A stretch of DNA of 62,500 nucleotides from Deltaproteobacteria bacterium (GTDB lineage: Bacteria > Desulfobacterota > Binatia > DP-6). Positions 18,817 through 27,917 of the stretch are shown here, in pieces. The notes under the pieces are model-generated. The model made no database searches. It was not told the DNA's origin and was given only the letters and a program-made list of their open reading frames with translations. Location: positions 1-62,500 of the forward strand of contig VBKF01000159.1 of NCBI GenBank assembly GCA_005888095.1. The letters run 5' to 3'. How positions within the stretch are numbered: the stretch's first letter is position 1; every line of letters begins with the position of its first letter. The position numbers and the translations under genes are program-made.

Positions 18817-19002
18817 TCAGCGGCCGCCGCTCGCCCGCCGGCCGCCCCGCATGCTGCTCTTGCGCAGCTTCTCCTCGAGCGCCGCGGCAACGAACTCCAT
18901 CACGGAGATGCCGCTCTGTACGCAGAACAGCTTGATCTCGCGATGGAGTCCCTTCGGGATCCGGGTGGCGAGCTGGATCAGGACGTCATCGTCTTTGGGC
19001 AT
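18817..19002 (-). CDS. Small ribbon-helix-helix-like DNA-binding protein
   Basis: 61 residues. The core LIQLATRIPKGLHREIKLFCVQSGISVMEFV fits the beta-strand/two-helix pattern of CopG/Arc-type ribbon-helix-helix proteins. The C-terminal tail is Arg/Gly-rich and could be a second nucleic-acid contact. An AGGAGG directly abuts the ATG at 19011, which is too close; the next ATG (19002) has the correct 9-base spacing and is chosen. No toxin gene is adjacent, so it looks like an orphan regulator. An unusually AT-rich patch (19041-19060) just upstream may hold its promoter. Confidence 0.7.
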   Translation of the reverse strand: MPKDDDVLIQLATRIPKGLHREIKLFCVQSGISVMEFVAAALEEKLRKSSMRGGRRASGGR

Positions 19003-19171
19003 CGTGGCCATCCTCCTAGCGCACCAGCGCGCGCCGGCTGTTATTTAACTTATTTAGCGACCTGAGGCAAACCCGCGGCAAGAGTTTATCGGCGTGGGCG
19101 AATGTTCTTCATGTTTTCTACCCCAGGGCGTTGCGAACCGGGAGCAGAATCGCTCCCGTCAAGGGGTGAGA

Positions 19172-19626
19172 TCAGCGCCGGGAAGGAGGGGGGGCGCTGC
19201 GGGTCCGCATGGTCCGCAGGTTGCGCTCGACGGACTGGAGCTGGCGCCCGAGGTCGACGATGTGGAGCTGCGCCCGCACGCGGGCGTACAGCTCGTGGGT
19301 GTTGATCGGCTTGGTGAGGAACTCGCTGACACCCTGGTACATGCCCTCGAGCCGGGTATCGAGGTCGTCGCGGGCGGTGAGGAGGATCACCGGCACCCCG
19401 CGGCCGCCGGGGAGCGCCCGGAGGGCCTCGCACACCTCGAACCCGTCCATGTTGGGCATCATGACGTCGAGCAGGATCAGGTCGACGGGCTCCTGCTCGA
19501 CGATGTGCAGGCATTCGCGGCCGCTGCCGGCGCGCCGGGTCCGATAGCCCTGGCGCTCGAGGAGCCGCGCCGCGATGTCGCAGGAGGCGGGGTCGTCGTC
19601 GACGACCAGGATGAGGGGGGCTTCGC

Positions 19627-19630
<4 letters not shown>
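19172..19630 (-). CDS. Single-domain response regulator (receiver) protein
   Basis: 152 residues. Receiver domain about 5-125 with acidic pocket DDD11-13, phospho-acceptor Asp55 in LLLDVMMPNMDG, Thr85 in LLTARDD and Lys107 in FLTKPI, all conserved. No output domain follows, only a short basic coiled tail (LGRQLQSVERNLRTMRT). Its ATG overlaps the TGA of the sigma-54 activator gene (ATGA), so the two are translationally coupled. Together they resemble an NtrC-type regulator split in two, with the receiver acting in trans or as a phosphate relay. No histidine kinase is adjacent. Confidence 0.9.
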
Positions 19631-20649
<1,019 letters not shown>

Positions 20650-20781
20650 AATTCCCTTGCTGTCGCGTGCGAACAACGGTACAGCCCCCCGCTGCCACTC
20701 TCAAACCGATTGGCACCGCCCACCCCGAACCTGCTATGCGGCGCACCATGATGAACGCCCGTCGGCTGCTATATCGGCCGG

Positions 20782-21552
20782 GTGAAGGAAATGGTTGAGC
20801 AGCGCCGTGCCGTTCGCCGGGCCGACGGCCGCCGGCCGGCCGAGCTGAGGCCCGTCCGTCTCGTTCCCGGCTTCCTGCCTCCCGCCGAGGGCTCGGTGCT
20901 GATCGAGACCGGCGCGACGCGGGTGATCTGTACGGCGACGGTGCAGGACGGCGTGCCCCCCTTCCTGCGCGGCCAGGGACGCGGGTGGGTGACCGCCGAG
21001 TACGGCATGCTGCCGCGCAGCTCCGGCGAGCGCATCGAGCGCGAGCGGCGAGGCCCCGGCGGCCGTACCCACGAGATCCAGCGCCTGGTCGGGCGGAGCC
21101 TCCGGGCGGTCACGGACATGGCAGCCCTGGGCGAGCGCTCGGTGCTGATCGACTGCGACGTGCTGCAGGCCGACGGCGGCACGCGCACGGCGGCGGTGAC
21201 CGGGGGGTACGTCGCCCTGGCGCTCGCCCTCGACCGGCTGCGGGCGGCGGGCGTCGTGGCGGCCCTGCCGCTCACCGGCAGCGTTGCCGGCGTGAGCGCC
21301 GGGATCGTGGACGGGCGGCAGCTGCTCGACCTGGCGTACGAGGAGGACCACCGCGCCGAGGTGGATATGAACGTCGTCATGACGGGGGCGGGTCGCCTGG
21401 TCGAGGTACAGGGCACCGCGGAGGGAAAGCCGTTCACGACGGCCCAGCTCGCGCGGCTGCTCGACCTGGTCGTCGAAGGCATCCGGACGCTCACCGCGTT
21501 GCAGCGGGAGACCCTGGCGGCGGCCGGCGTGGCGATCCCCCGCCGGGCATGA
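20782..21552 (+). CDS. rph: Ribonuclease PH
   Basis: 256 residues. GTG at 20782, with an ATG three codons later as alternative; the family start [15 protein letters not shown] follows. Diagnostic segments are [52 protein letters not shown] and [20 protein letters not shown]. It is a phosphorolytic 3'-to-5' exonuclease trimming tRNA 3' ends. It is fully consistent in length and overlaps rdgB by an ATGA, the common rph-rdgB pairing. Four tRNA genes follow this pair, a fitting neighbourhood though not evidence of a link. Confidence 0.97.
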   Translation: MKEMVEQRRAVRRADGRRPAELRPVRLVPGFLPPAEGSVLIETGATRVICTATVQDGVPPFLRGQGRGWVTAEYGMLPRSSGERIERERRGPGGRTHEIQRLVGRSLRAVTDMAALGERSVLIDCDVLQADGGTRTAAVTGGYVALALALDRLRAAGVVAALPLTGSVAGVSAGIVDGRQLLDLAYEEDHRAEVDMNVVMTGAGRLVEVQGTAEGKPFTTAQLARLLDLVVEGIRTLTALQRETLAAAGVAIPRRA

Positions 21553-22145
21553 TCCCGGGGCGGCTGGTCGTCGCGACGGCCAACCCGGGTAAGCTGCGCG
21601 AGCTGCGGGCGCTCATCGGGGAGTGGGGACCGGTGACGGTCGAGGGCCTCGACGCCTTCCCGGGGATCGTGCTGCCCGCGGAGCGGGGAGCGTCCTATGC
21701 CGAGAACGCGGTGGCCAAGGCCACGGCCGTGGCGCGCACGACGGGGGTTCCGGCCCTGGGCGACGATTCCGGTCTCGAGGTCGAAGCCCTCGGCGGTCTG
21801 CCGGGCCTGCACTCGGCGCGCTACGCCGGGACGGAGGCGGCGCGGATCGCCAAGCTGCTCGAGGCGCTGCGCGACGTGCCCGCGCCTCGCCGGGGGGCCC
21901 GCTTCATCTGCGTCGTCGCGGCCGTCTTCCCCGACGGGTACGTCGCCAGCGCGGAGGGCCTGTGCCGCGGACGCATCGCGACGGTACCGGCCGGCCGCGC
22001 CGGGTTCGGCTACGATCCCATCTTCGTGCCCGAGGGGTTCGAACGCACGTTCGCGGAGGTGGGCGACGACGTGAAGCAGCGGCTCAGCCACCGAGCGCGG
22101 GCGGTCCGCGCCCTCGGCGAACGTCTCCGCCGCGGCCCGCGCTGA
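21549..22145 (+). CDS. rdgB: XTP/dITP pyrophosphatase (RdgB/HAM1 family)
   Basis: 198 residues. Starts with the family signature [14 protein letters not shown] and continues with [40 protein letters not shown] and the C-terminal [13 protein letters not shown] and [12 protein letters not shown]. It hydrolyses non-canonical purine triphosphates (ITP, XTP) to monophosphates, protecting DNA and RNA. ATG 21549 overlaps the rph stop by four bases, so translation is coupled. Confidence 0.97.
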   Translation: MIPGRLVVATANPGKLRELRALIGEWGPVTVEGLDAFPGIVLPAERGASYAENAVAKATAVARTTGVPALGDDSGLEVEALGGLPGLHSARYAGTEAARIAKLLEALRDVPAPRRGARFICVVAAVFPDGYVASAEGLCRGRIATVPAGRAGFGYDPIFVPEGFERTFAEVGDDVKQRLSHRARAVRALGERLRRGPR

Positions 22146-22193
22146 GGTGCGAGCGTTGCGCAGGGCTACGGCTCCATGTTAGGGAACGCCCGG

Positions 22194-22270
22194 CGGGGCG
22201 TAGCGCAGCCTGGTAGCGCACCTGCCTTGGGAGCAGGTGGTCGGCCGTTCAAATCGGCTCGCCCCGACCA
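22194..22270 (+). tRNA. tRNA-Pro (anticodon TGG)
   Basis: 77 bases including an encoded CCA. The acceptor arms CGGGGCG and CGCCCCG pair. The D-arm has TAGCGCAGCCTGGTAGCGCA, the anticodon loop CTTGGGA gives TGG, and the T-arm has GTTCAAATC. First of four clustered tRNAs after rdgB. Confidence 0.96.
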
Positions 22271-22284
22271 ACGACCAGACGCCC

Positions 22285-22358
<74 letters not shown>

Positions 22359-22407
22359 CCTGTCGCGGCGCGGAAAGCGAGGACGAGCGAAGCAGCGAAG
22401 CGAAGGC

Positions 22408-22484
22408 GGTGAGTGTAGCTCAGTTGGCAGAGCACCGGGTTGTGGCCCCGGGGGTCGAGGGTTCAAGTCCCTTCACTCACCCCA
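22408..22484 (+). tRNA. tRNA-His (anticodon GTG)
   Basis: 77 bases with encoded CCA. Acceptor GTGAGTG pairs with CACTCAC. The extra G at -1 is encoded (22408) and pairs with C at 22481, as needed by histidyl-tRNA synthetase. The anticodon loop TTGTGGC gives GTG. Third of the cluster. Confidence 0.96.
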
Positions 22485-22534
22485 AGTTCCACCCCATCTT
22501 CGGCGGGCCCGAGCGCATCGGCGCCCGCTCCTTT

Positions 22535-22607
<73 letters not shown>

Positions 22608-22676
22608 CTCTTCCCTCGTGCCCCATGACGCGGTGCGACTTTCGCGCCGCCCCGGGCAAGGAGTACGGTCCGCCGC

Positions 22677-22904
22677 ATGCGGGGCAACGGCGCGGACAAG
22701 GACGAGAACGGCGCCCGGCGCGGCTACCTCGAGATGGAGGGAGTCGTCCTGCGCCACGAGGGTTTGGACCTGCTCTGCCGCATCGGGGACAAGGAGTTCT
22801 GGGTCACCGGCGGACAGGTCTTCAACACCGCGCTTGCCGGGAAGACGGGTCCCGGGAAGCTCGTCATCCCGCTCTGGCTCGCGCGTCATCAGAAGCTCGT
22901 CTGA
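22677..22904 (+). CDS. Small hypothetical protein
   Basis: 75 residues from ATG 22677. After a charged, glycine-containing N terminus, the segment EGVVLRHEGLDLLCRIGDKEFWVTGGQVF suggests a small beta-rich fold, then KTGPGKLVIPLWLARHQKLV. No signal peptide or membrane helix. Codon use is like that of its neighbours and the frame is closed on both sides, so it is probably real. I do not recognise a function. It stands alone between the tRNA cluster and the secreted Cys-rich protein; 22905-23123 has no gene that I can see. Confidence 0.55.
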   Translation: MRGNGADKDENGARRGYLEMEGVVLRHEGLDLLCRIGDKEFWVTGGQVFNTALAGKTGPGKLVIPLWLARHQKLV

Positions 22905-23123
22905 TCGCGGGACGCGCCGATCATCTCTGCGCACCTCCGGCGTAGCTTTGACGCTCGCGCCGGGCAGCGACGCCGAAGCGTTCCGCAGTGCGCGCGACGC
23001 AGGAGCCGTGGCCGAGCGCGGACCCCCGCTCGGCCGCGCACGCGCGTGCTTCGGCCCATGCATGCGGGCGTCGCTGGCATGCGCGCTGCTTTCGCTCCCG
23101 GCGATCTCTGCCGGGAGGACAGC

Positions 23124-23657
23124 GTGAGGACGTGTCTCGCATTGCTCGCGACGGCGTGGCTCACCGCATCGACCCACTCGGTGGGGGCGGCGGGTGGACC
23201 ACCTGGCGGTGGTTCGCAGCCCCAGGGAAGCGCCGCCTGTGAGGCCGCTCGCTGCGCCGCGCAAGCGGCGATCGATACGACGTGCCCGTGCGACCCGGCG
23301 ACGAGCCACGGTGCGTACGTCCGCTGCGTCGCCCATGCGCTGAAGCGCGCGGGCGGGGGCAAGCTCGTTCCAGCCCGCTGCAAGGGCAGCGTCGTGCGCT
23401 GTGCGGCGCGGTCGACCTGCGGGCGGCCCGACGCCGTGGCGTGCAGCGTCCCGGTGAGCGGCTGCAATGCGACGTCGGGGACGTGCGCCAACGATGCCAC
23501 GGCGGCCTGCGCGGACGACGGCGACTGCGGCGTACGCTGCCGGATTGCGCCCTCGGCCGCGAGGTGCCAGGCGGCGGGCGGAGCGGTCCGGGCCAGCGGA
23601 ACCTGCTGCGCCGGCTGCGGCTCGCCGAGCGGCGCCTTCGTCGGCGAGATGGGCTAG
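23124..23657 (+). CDS. Secreted cysteine-rich protein of unknown function
   Basis: 177 residues if started at GTG 23124, which has GGGAGG five bases upstream and begins a clean signal peptide (MRTCLALLATAWLTASTHSVGAA). The mature part has about 19 cysteines, in repeats such as CEAARCAAQAAIDTTCPC, CKGSVVRCAARSTCGRP and GTCCAGCGS, which suggest disulfide-rich export. An N-terminal half with NHG/SHGAYVRCVAHALK-like spacing is a pattern I have seen in environmental deltaproteobacterial exported proteins. Function unknown. It precedes the Tad locus but is separated from it by a hairpin and the flp promoter. Confidence 0.6.
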   Translation: MRTCLALLATAWLTASTHSVGAAGGPPGGGSQPQGSAACEAARCAAQAAIDTTCPCDPATSHGAYVRCVAHALKRAGGGKLVPARCKGSVVRCAARSTCGRPDAVACSVPVSGCNATSGTCANDATAACADDGDCGVRCRIAPSAARCQAAGGAVRASGTCCAGCGSPSGAFVGEMG

Positions 23658-23742
23658 CGGCGCCGTCCGGGCCGACCGAGTCACTCGCCTGGCCGATCAC
23701 CGGCAGCTGCCTCGACGCAGCCGCGCCGCTACTTCCGTAACT

Positions 23743-23765
23743 GAGCGTCACGCGCCGTGACGCTC
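23743..23765 (+). terminator. Strong hairpin, probable terminator of the Cys-rich gene
   Basis: A perfect 10-bp stem GAGCGTCACG with complement and a 3-base loop (CGC), 86 bases after the stop at 23657. No T-run follows, so it may be a rho-assisted or bidirectional terminator. Confidence 0.45.
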
Positions 23766-23907
23766 GTCGGCGGGCCGTACCGCGGCCCGTCGCGCCGACC
23801 GGGCGCCTCGCCAGCCGTGGCGGGGCACCCGAAAACCTCGGAAGTTGGCTGTCCGAAACAAAGTCCCGTCCGTCGGCGAGGGCGCACATGAGACACGGAC
23901 CGGGAAC

Positions 23908-23923
23908 GGGCATCGAAGTTGCT
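23908..23923 (+). promoter_or_regulatory. Candidate sigma-54 (-24/-12) promoter for flp
   Basis: GGGCATCGAAGTTGCT matches the TGGCAC-N5-TTGC consensus with invariant GG and GC exactly ten bases apart. It lies ~200 bp upstream of the pilin start, in a 462-bp gene-free stretch (23658-24119). A weaker match with the same spacing lies at 23989-24004. A sigma-54 activator gene is 3 kb away. Confidence 0.55.
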
Positions 23924-24119
23924 CTAATCCTCGGACGCCGGGATGACGATACAGACGACGCATGCTGCGGGCACGAAGCTTCGCGGTTCGGGAGGCAGTT
24001 TGCCGGACCCTGACGGCAACTTTTTGACACCCGGCGGCGAAGCGGCAGCACGGGACGTGGTGGAGGTGGAGGTGGCGGGAAAGGTTCAAGGTGGGGGCGA
24101 CCCCGGAAAGGAGAGAAAC

Positions 24120-24296
24120 ATGCTTGCCATCATGAAGAAGCTGGTGCGCGACGAGAAGGGCCAGGATCTGGCTGAGTACGCGATTGCACTCGCGGTCATC
24201 ACGCTCGCGGTCATCGCTGCGGTACAGCTCGTCGGTACGAGAGTCACCACGCTGTGGAACCAGGCGGCAACTACGCTGCAGAACGCAGCCAGCTGA
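24120..24296 (+). CDS. flp: Flp/Fap-type type IVb pilin
   Basis: 58 residues, ATG at 24120 with AGGAG six bases ahead. Short basic leader (MLAIMKKLVRDEKG), predicted prepilin cleavage after the Gly before QDLAEYAIALAVITLAVIAAVQLVG. The Glu-Tyr pair at mature positions 5-6 is the hallmark of Flp pilins. It is the major subunit of the Tad pilus used in surface attachment. First gene of the Tad locus. A stem-loop just downstream could raise pilin mRNA over the rest of the operon. Confidence 0.95.
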   Translation: MLAIMKKLVRDEKGQDLAEYAIALAVITLAVIAAVQLVGTRVTTLWNQAATTLQNAAS

Positions 24297-24325
24297 ACAG
24301 CGGCGTAGGCCTCGCAAACTCAGAC

Positions 24326-24357
24326 GGCGAGGGGGGCATGAAGCTGGCCCCCCCGCC
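24326..24357 (+). terminator. GC-rich hairpin between flp and the prepilin peptidase gene
   Basis: Arms 24326-24337 and 24347-24357 pair over 11 bp with one bulged A; nine-base loop; no T-run. Likely an attenuator or mRNA-stabilising stem that allows excess pilin. The rest of 24297-24565 (269 bases) holds only a weak 31-codon frame (24384-24479) and a smaller stem at 24420-24436. Confidence 0.5.
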
Positions 24358-24565
24358 GGTATGAGTGAAGGGATGTTGGTCTCATGACGACGGAAATCGA
24401 GAAGCTCGGACGAGGTGAACGGGGGGAAGACCCCCGCGCGCGTCCCGCCGTCATGCGCCAGGCCCCCGCGGCCGGTTAGTCCAAGATGACGATTTCGATC
24501 CCGAGACGCGTGAGCCCCCGGGCCACGCATGCAGCATGGCTACGGCGGCGAACTGAGGCTCTGAC

Positions 24566-25120
24566 ATGCGCTCCGATCTAGCATGGTCCGCCGGGCTCGT
24601 GCCGGCGCCGCTGTTTGCGACGGTGCTGGCGTTCGTGACCCTCTGCATGGTCTCCGACCTGAGGACGCGCCGCATCCCCAACGCGATCACGGGGCCGGCA
24701 ATCCTTGCCGGTGCGGCACTCAACGTCCTCTATGGGGGTCATGCCGGGCTCTTCGCGAGCCTCACGGGCCTCGGCATGGGAATCGGAGTTCTGCTCGCGC
24801 CGTTCGTCGCGGGCGGCATCGGCGGCGGCGACGTCAAGATGATGGGCGCCGTCGGCGCCCTCCTCGGCCCGCACCGCACCCTGGTGAGCCTCGCCGCGGG
24901 GCTCGTGCTCGGGGGGCTCGTCATGGTCGTGCATCTCGCCCGGCAGGGGCGGCTGCGCGAGAAGCTGCTGGCGACGGCCGTCATGATCGGCGGCGCCGCC
25001 GCGGAGGGGTCCCTCGAACCGCTCACGCTCTCGGCGGACGCGCCCGGGGCGGTGAGCCTGCCCTACAGCGTGCCGCTCGGGCTCGGAACCCTGGCGGCCC
25101 TGATGGTGGGGGCGGCCTAG
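24566..25120 (+). CDS. tadV: Prepilin peptidase of the Tad system (A24 family)
   Basis: 184 residues, about six membrane segments. The two catalytic aspartates of A24 peptidases are present: in MVSDLRTRRIPN near residue 31 and in GGGDVKMMGAVGALLG near residue 91. It lacks the N-terminal methylase domain, as usual for the short TadV/CpaA type. It would cleave the Flp leader and process TadE at the inner membrane. Part of the Tad operon, 14 bp before tadE. Confidence 0.93.
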   Translation: MRSDLAWSAGLVPAPLFATVLAFVTLCMVSDLRTRRIPNAITGPAILAGAALNVLYGGHAGLFASLTGLGMGIGVLLAPFVAGGIGGGDVKMMGAVGALLGPHRTLVSLAAGLVLGGLVMVVHLARQGRLREKLLATAVMIGGAAAEGSLEPLTLSADAPGAVSLPYSVPLGLGTLAALMVGAA

Positions 25121-25133
25121 CCGCGGTACGGCC

Positions 25134-25631
25134 ATGCGACGCGCACGCCACTCCCTTCCGATGCCGAGCCGCCGCCAGGCGCGAGCCGAGCGCGGCCAGT
25201 CGCTCGTCGAGCTCGGCATCACGATCGTCCTCCTCGTGACGCTCGCCATGGGCATCATCGAGTTCGGACGCGCCTTCATGATCGCGAACATGGTGACGGC
25301 CGCCACGCGTGACGGCGCGCGCGCCGCCGCCGTCGTGTCGGCCGCGAACCGCGACCCGACGACGGGCCAGATCAGCAGCGCGTCCAAATCCGCCATCCAG
25401 ACTCAGGTGGTGAACGAGGTCAACAGCATCGCCCCGAGCCTCTTCACGACCTCCAACGTCGCGGTCTGCCAGTCGACGCTCGATGCTTCCTGCCCGTCGG
25501 TGGGCGGCATCAACACCGTGACGGTCACGAGCACCGGCTCGGTCCGCTACATCTTCAACCTGGTCCCCGGCATCGGCAACGCGTTCAACGTCGGGCGCCA
25601 GATCACCTTCCGGGACGAGGGCCGGCCGTAG
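25134..25631 (+). CDS. tadE: TadE-like pseudopilin
   Basis: 165 residues. Basic N terminus then ERGQSLVELGITIVLLVTLAMGIIEFGRAF, the TadE signature (Gln-Ser/Val-Glu before a hydrophobic helix). The helix is followed by MVTAATRDGARAAAV and a Ser/Thr/Asn-rich periplasmic part with two cysteines. Processed by TadV, it is a minor pilin needed for fibre assembly. An internal ATG at 25161 is an alternative start. Confidence 0.88.
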   Translation: MRRARHSLPMPSRRQARAERGQSLVELGITIVLLVTLAMGIIEFGRAFMIANMVTAATRDGARAAAVVSAANRDPTTGQISSASKSAIQTQVVNEVNSIAPSLFTTSNVAVCQSTLDASCPSVGGINTVTVTSTGSVRYIFNLVPGIGNAFNVGRQITFRDEGRP

Positions 25632-25658
25632 ACCGACCTCAGAAAAGGGGCTGCACGG

Positions 25659-26513
25659 ATGCGCAAACCTGCCAACATCTTTCTCCTCGCGATCATCGTC
25701 GGCGCGCTCAGCGCCGCGATGATCTACCGCCACCTGAAGTCCATGAACATGGAGGTCGAGGCCGCCAAGGCCGCGGGCCAGCATCCCGTGACCGACGTGG
25801 TGGTCGCGCGCGACACGATCTCGATCGGCACGCGCATCGGCAACGACAACCTGAAGGTGGTCACCTGGCCGGCGGACGCCCAGCCCGACGCCGCGGTGCA
25901 CGACCCGAAGGACGTCGTCGGCAGCATCGCCCGCACGACCATCGGAAAGAACCAGCCGGTTGCGACGACGGAGCTGATCGCCCAGGGGGCGGGGCTCCTG
26001 CCGCTGCTGATCGAGGAAGGCATGCGCGCCATGTCGGTGAAGGTGGACAGCGTGACCGGGGTGAGCGGCTTCATCACGCCGAACAGCCGGGTCGACGTCC
26101 TGATCGCCGGCAACCGCGGCGAGGGGAACGAGATGCGCAGCCGGGTGATCCTGCAGAACATCAAGGTGATGGCGACCGGCACGATCATCGAGCAGAAGGA
26201 CGAGAAGCCGGTCGAGGTGCCGACCGTCACGCTGCTCGTGACGCCCGAGCAGGCCGAGACGCTCACGCTCGCCACCCGCTACGACTCGGTGCGGCTGGCG
26301 CTGCGCAACTACCGTGACGAGGAGATGGTGGAGACGCCGGGCATGACGGCGGCGGCCATGTTCCACGACCGCCCGGCGGCGCCGGTGGCGGTGGCGGCCG
26401 AGAAGGACACGGGCGCGAGCTGCGTCCCGACCGGGCCGTCGGTCGAGGTCTTCCTCGGCGAGAAGCTGGTCCTGCAGCCGATGTTCGACGAGAAGGGACG
26501 GGGAGGGGCATGA
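25659..26513 (+). CDS. cpaB: Flp pilus assembly protein CpaB/RcpC (SAF domain)
   Basis: 284 residues. An N-terminal membrane anchor (IFLLAIIVGALSAAMIY), then a SAF domain starting at TDVVVARDTISIGTRIGNDNLKVV and the RcpC/CpaB domain (MSVKVDSVTGVSGFITPNSRVDVLI, VTLLVTPEQAETLTLATRYDSVRLALR). It is a periplasmic partner of the CpaC secretin, thought to bind peptidoglycan and steady the secretin. It overlaps cpaC by four bases (ATGA). Confidence 0.94.
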   Translation: MRKPANIFLLAIIVGALSAAMIYRHLKSMNMEVEAAKAAGQHPVTDVVVARDTISIGTRIGNDNLKVVTWPADAQPDAAVHDPKDVVGSIARTTIGKNQPVATTELIAQGAGLLPLLIEEGMRAMSVKVDSVTGVSGFITPNSRVDVLIAGNRGEGNEMRSRVILQNIKVMATGTIIEQKDEKPVEVPTVTLLVTPEQAETLTLATRYDSVRLALRNYRDEEMVETPGMTAAAMFHDRPAAPVAVAAEKDTGASCVPTGPSVEVFLGEKLVLQPMFDEKGRGGA

Positions 26514-27877
26514 GGAAGAGAGATTCAGGACGGGCGGTCGCAGCCCTCGTCGTCGCGGCCGTCACGCTGTCCTCTTGCAGCGCGCGACGTCACCACGTCG
26601 GCAAGGAGCACTTCGAGCAGTCGCTGGCGCGGGCGCGATCCGAGCGCGCCGTCACGGACGGTATCGAGAAGCAGCTGATGCCGGCCGAGGCGGAGCGAAA
26701 GGCGGCGGAGGGTGCGCCGCTCGCGCCGGGCGAGCCGATCTGGATTCGCAGCGGCAAGACACGGATCCTCCAGCTGCGAGGGAACGTGCGGCGGGTGTCC
26801 ATCGGCAACCCCGACCTCGCGGGCATCGTGGTCCTCGGGCCGCGCAGCGTCATGGTGAACGCCAAGGAGCTGCCGAAGGCCGGCGGTGAAGCGGCGGCGC
26901 CCCGCGCCGCCGGCGTCGTCACCGGCCGGACGCTCACCCCGGAGCCCCACATGAGCGAGACGACACTCGTCGTCTGGGACGGCCCGGGCGAGGCTCCCGA
27001 CATCCACACCCTCTTCATCGCCGACTTCATCGACCGCCAGGTCATGCTCGAGGTGACCGTGGCCGAGCTCAACCGGACGGCGATGGAGGACCACGGCCTC
27101 AACTTCCGCAACATGGCGAACTCGTTCGTCTCCGCCTACTTCATGGGCGGCGGCGTCGGGCCGGCGTCCGGCGGACAGGTCCCGCCCGGGCAGAACCAGC
27201 CGCTCCTGCCGATTGCGACATCCGATGCCGCGCCGGTCTACGCCTTCAACCTGCCGAAGACCGACATCACCGCATTCGTCCAGGCGCTGCAGACCGAAGG
27301 GCTCGCCACGATCCTCGCCCAGCCGAAGCTGCTGGCGATGAGCGGCCAGAACGCCGTCTTCCAGGTGGGCGGCGAGATCCCCATCCGCATCGCGACGGGG
27401 TTCTCCGCCGACATCGAGTTCAAGCCCTTCGGGACCCTCATCAACTTCATCCCCCAGGTCTCCGACGAGGGCGACATCATGCTCACGGTGACGCCCGAGG
27501 TGAGCCAGCCCGACTTCAACAGCCCGGTCGAGGGCATCCCGAGCTTCCGCACGCGGCGGGCGTCCACCAGCACGCGGCTCCGCAACGGCGAGACCCTCGT
27601 GATCGGCGGGCTCCTGCAGACCAATCGGACCGAGAGCGTGAGCGGCGTTCCGTATCTGCAGAACCTCCCGCTCGTCGGGTACATCTTCCGCAACACCCAC
27701 TACGAGAGCCAGGTGACCGAGCTGATGGTCATCATCACCCCCCACCTCGTGCAGGCGTTGCCGCCGGGCCAGGAGCTGGCGCTCCCGACCGACCGCGGAC
27801 CGCTCACCAGCGGGGAGATGAAGACGAAGCGCGACCCGGCCGAAGTGACCCGGCCGCGCGTGCCGGGCATGCCCTGA
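26510..27877 (+). CDS. cpaC: Tad secretin CpaC/RcpA
   Basis: 455 residues. Lipoprotein-like N terminus (hydrophobic stretch ending LSSCSAR) suggests outer-membrane targeting. An N-domain with the IRSGKTRILQLRGNVRRVSIGNPDLAGIVVLGPRSVMVNAKE pattern follows, then the secretin core VMLEVTVAELNRTAMEDHGL, GQNAVFQVGGEIPI, FRTRRASTSTRLRNGETLVIGGLLQ and VPYLQNLPLVGYIFRN. It forms the outer-membrane channel for the Flp fibre. In-frame within the Tad operon and coupled to cpaB. Confidence 0.95.
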   Translation: MRKRDSGRAVAALVVAAVTLSSCSARRHHVGKEHFEQSLARARSERAVTDGIEKQLMPAEAERKAAEGAPLAPGEPIWIRSGKTRILQLRGNVRRVSIGNPDLAGIVVLGPRSVMVNAKELPKAGGEAAAPRAAGVVTGRTLTPEPHMSETTLVVWDGPGEAPDIHTLFIADFIDRQVMLEVTVAELNRTAMEDHGLNFRNMANSFVSAYFMGGGVGPASGGQVPPGQNQPLLPIATSDAAPVYAFNLPKTDITAFVQALQTEGLATILAQPKLLAMSGQNAVFQVGGEIPIRIATGFSADIEFKPFGTLINFIPQVSDEGDIMLTVTPEVSQPDFNSPVEGIPSFRTRRASTSTRLRNGETLVIGGLLQTNRTESVSGVPYLQNLPLVGYIFRNTHYESQVTELMVIITPHLVQALPPGQELALPTDRGPLTSGEMKTKRDPAEVTRPRVPGMP

Positions 27878-27917
27878 GGGAGGCCGGGGGACCGATGAGC
27901 GGAGAACGAAGGGTCGT

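Noticed and set aside
23989-24004. Second sigma-54-like site upstream of flp
   Set aside because: Spacing fits, but the -24 box reads GGGAG instead of GGCAC; weaker than the site at 23908.
24384-24479. 31-codon frame after flp
   Set aside because: No ribosome-binding site, low complexity, no recognisable similarity.
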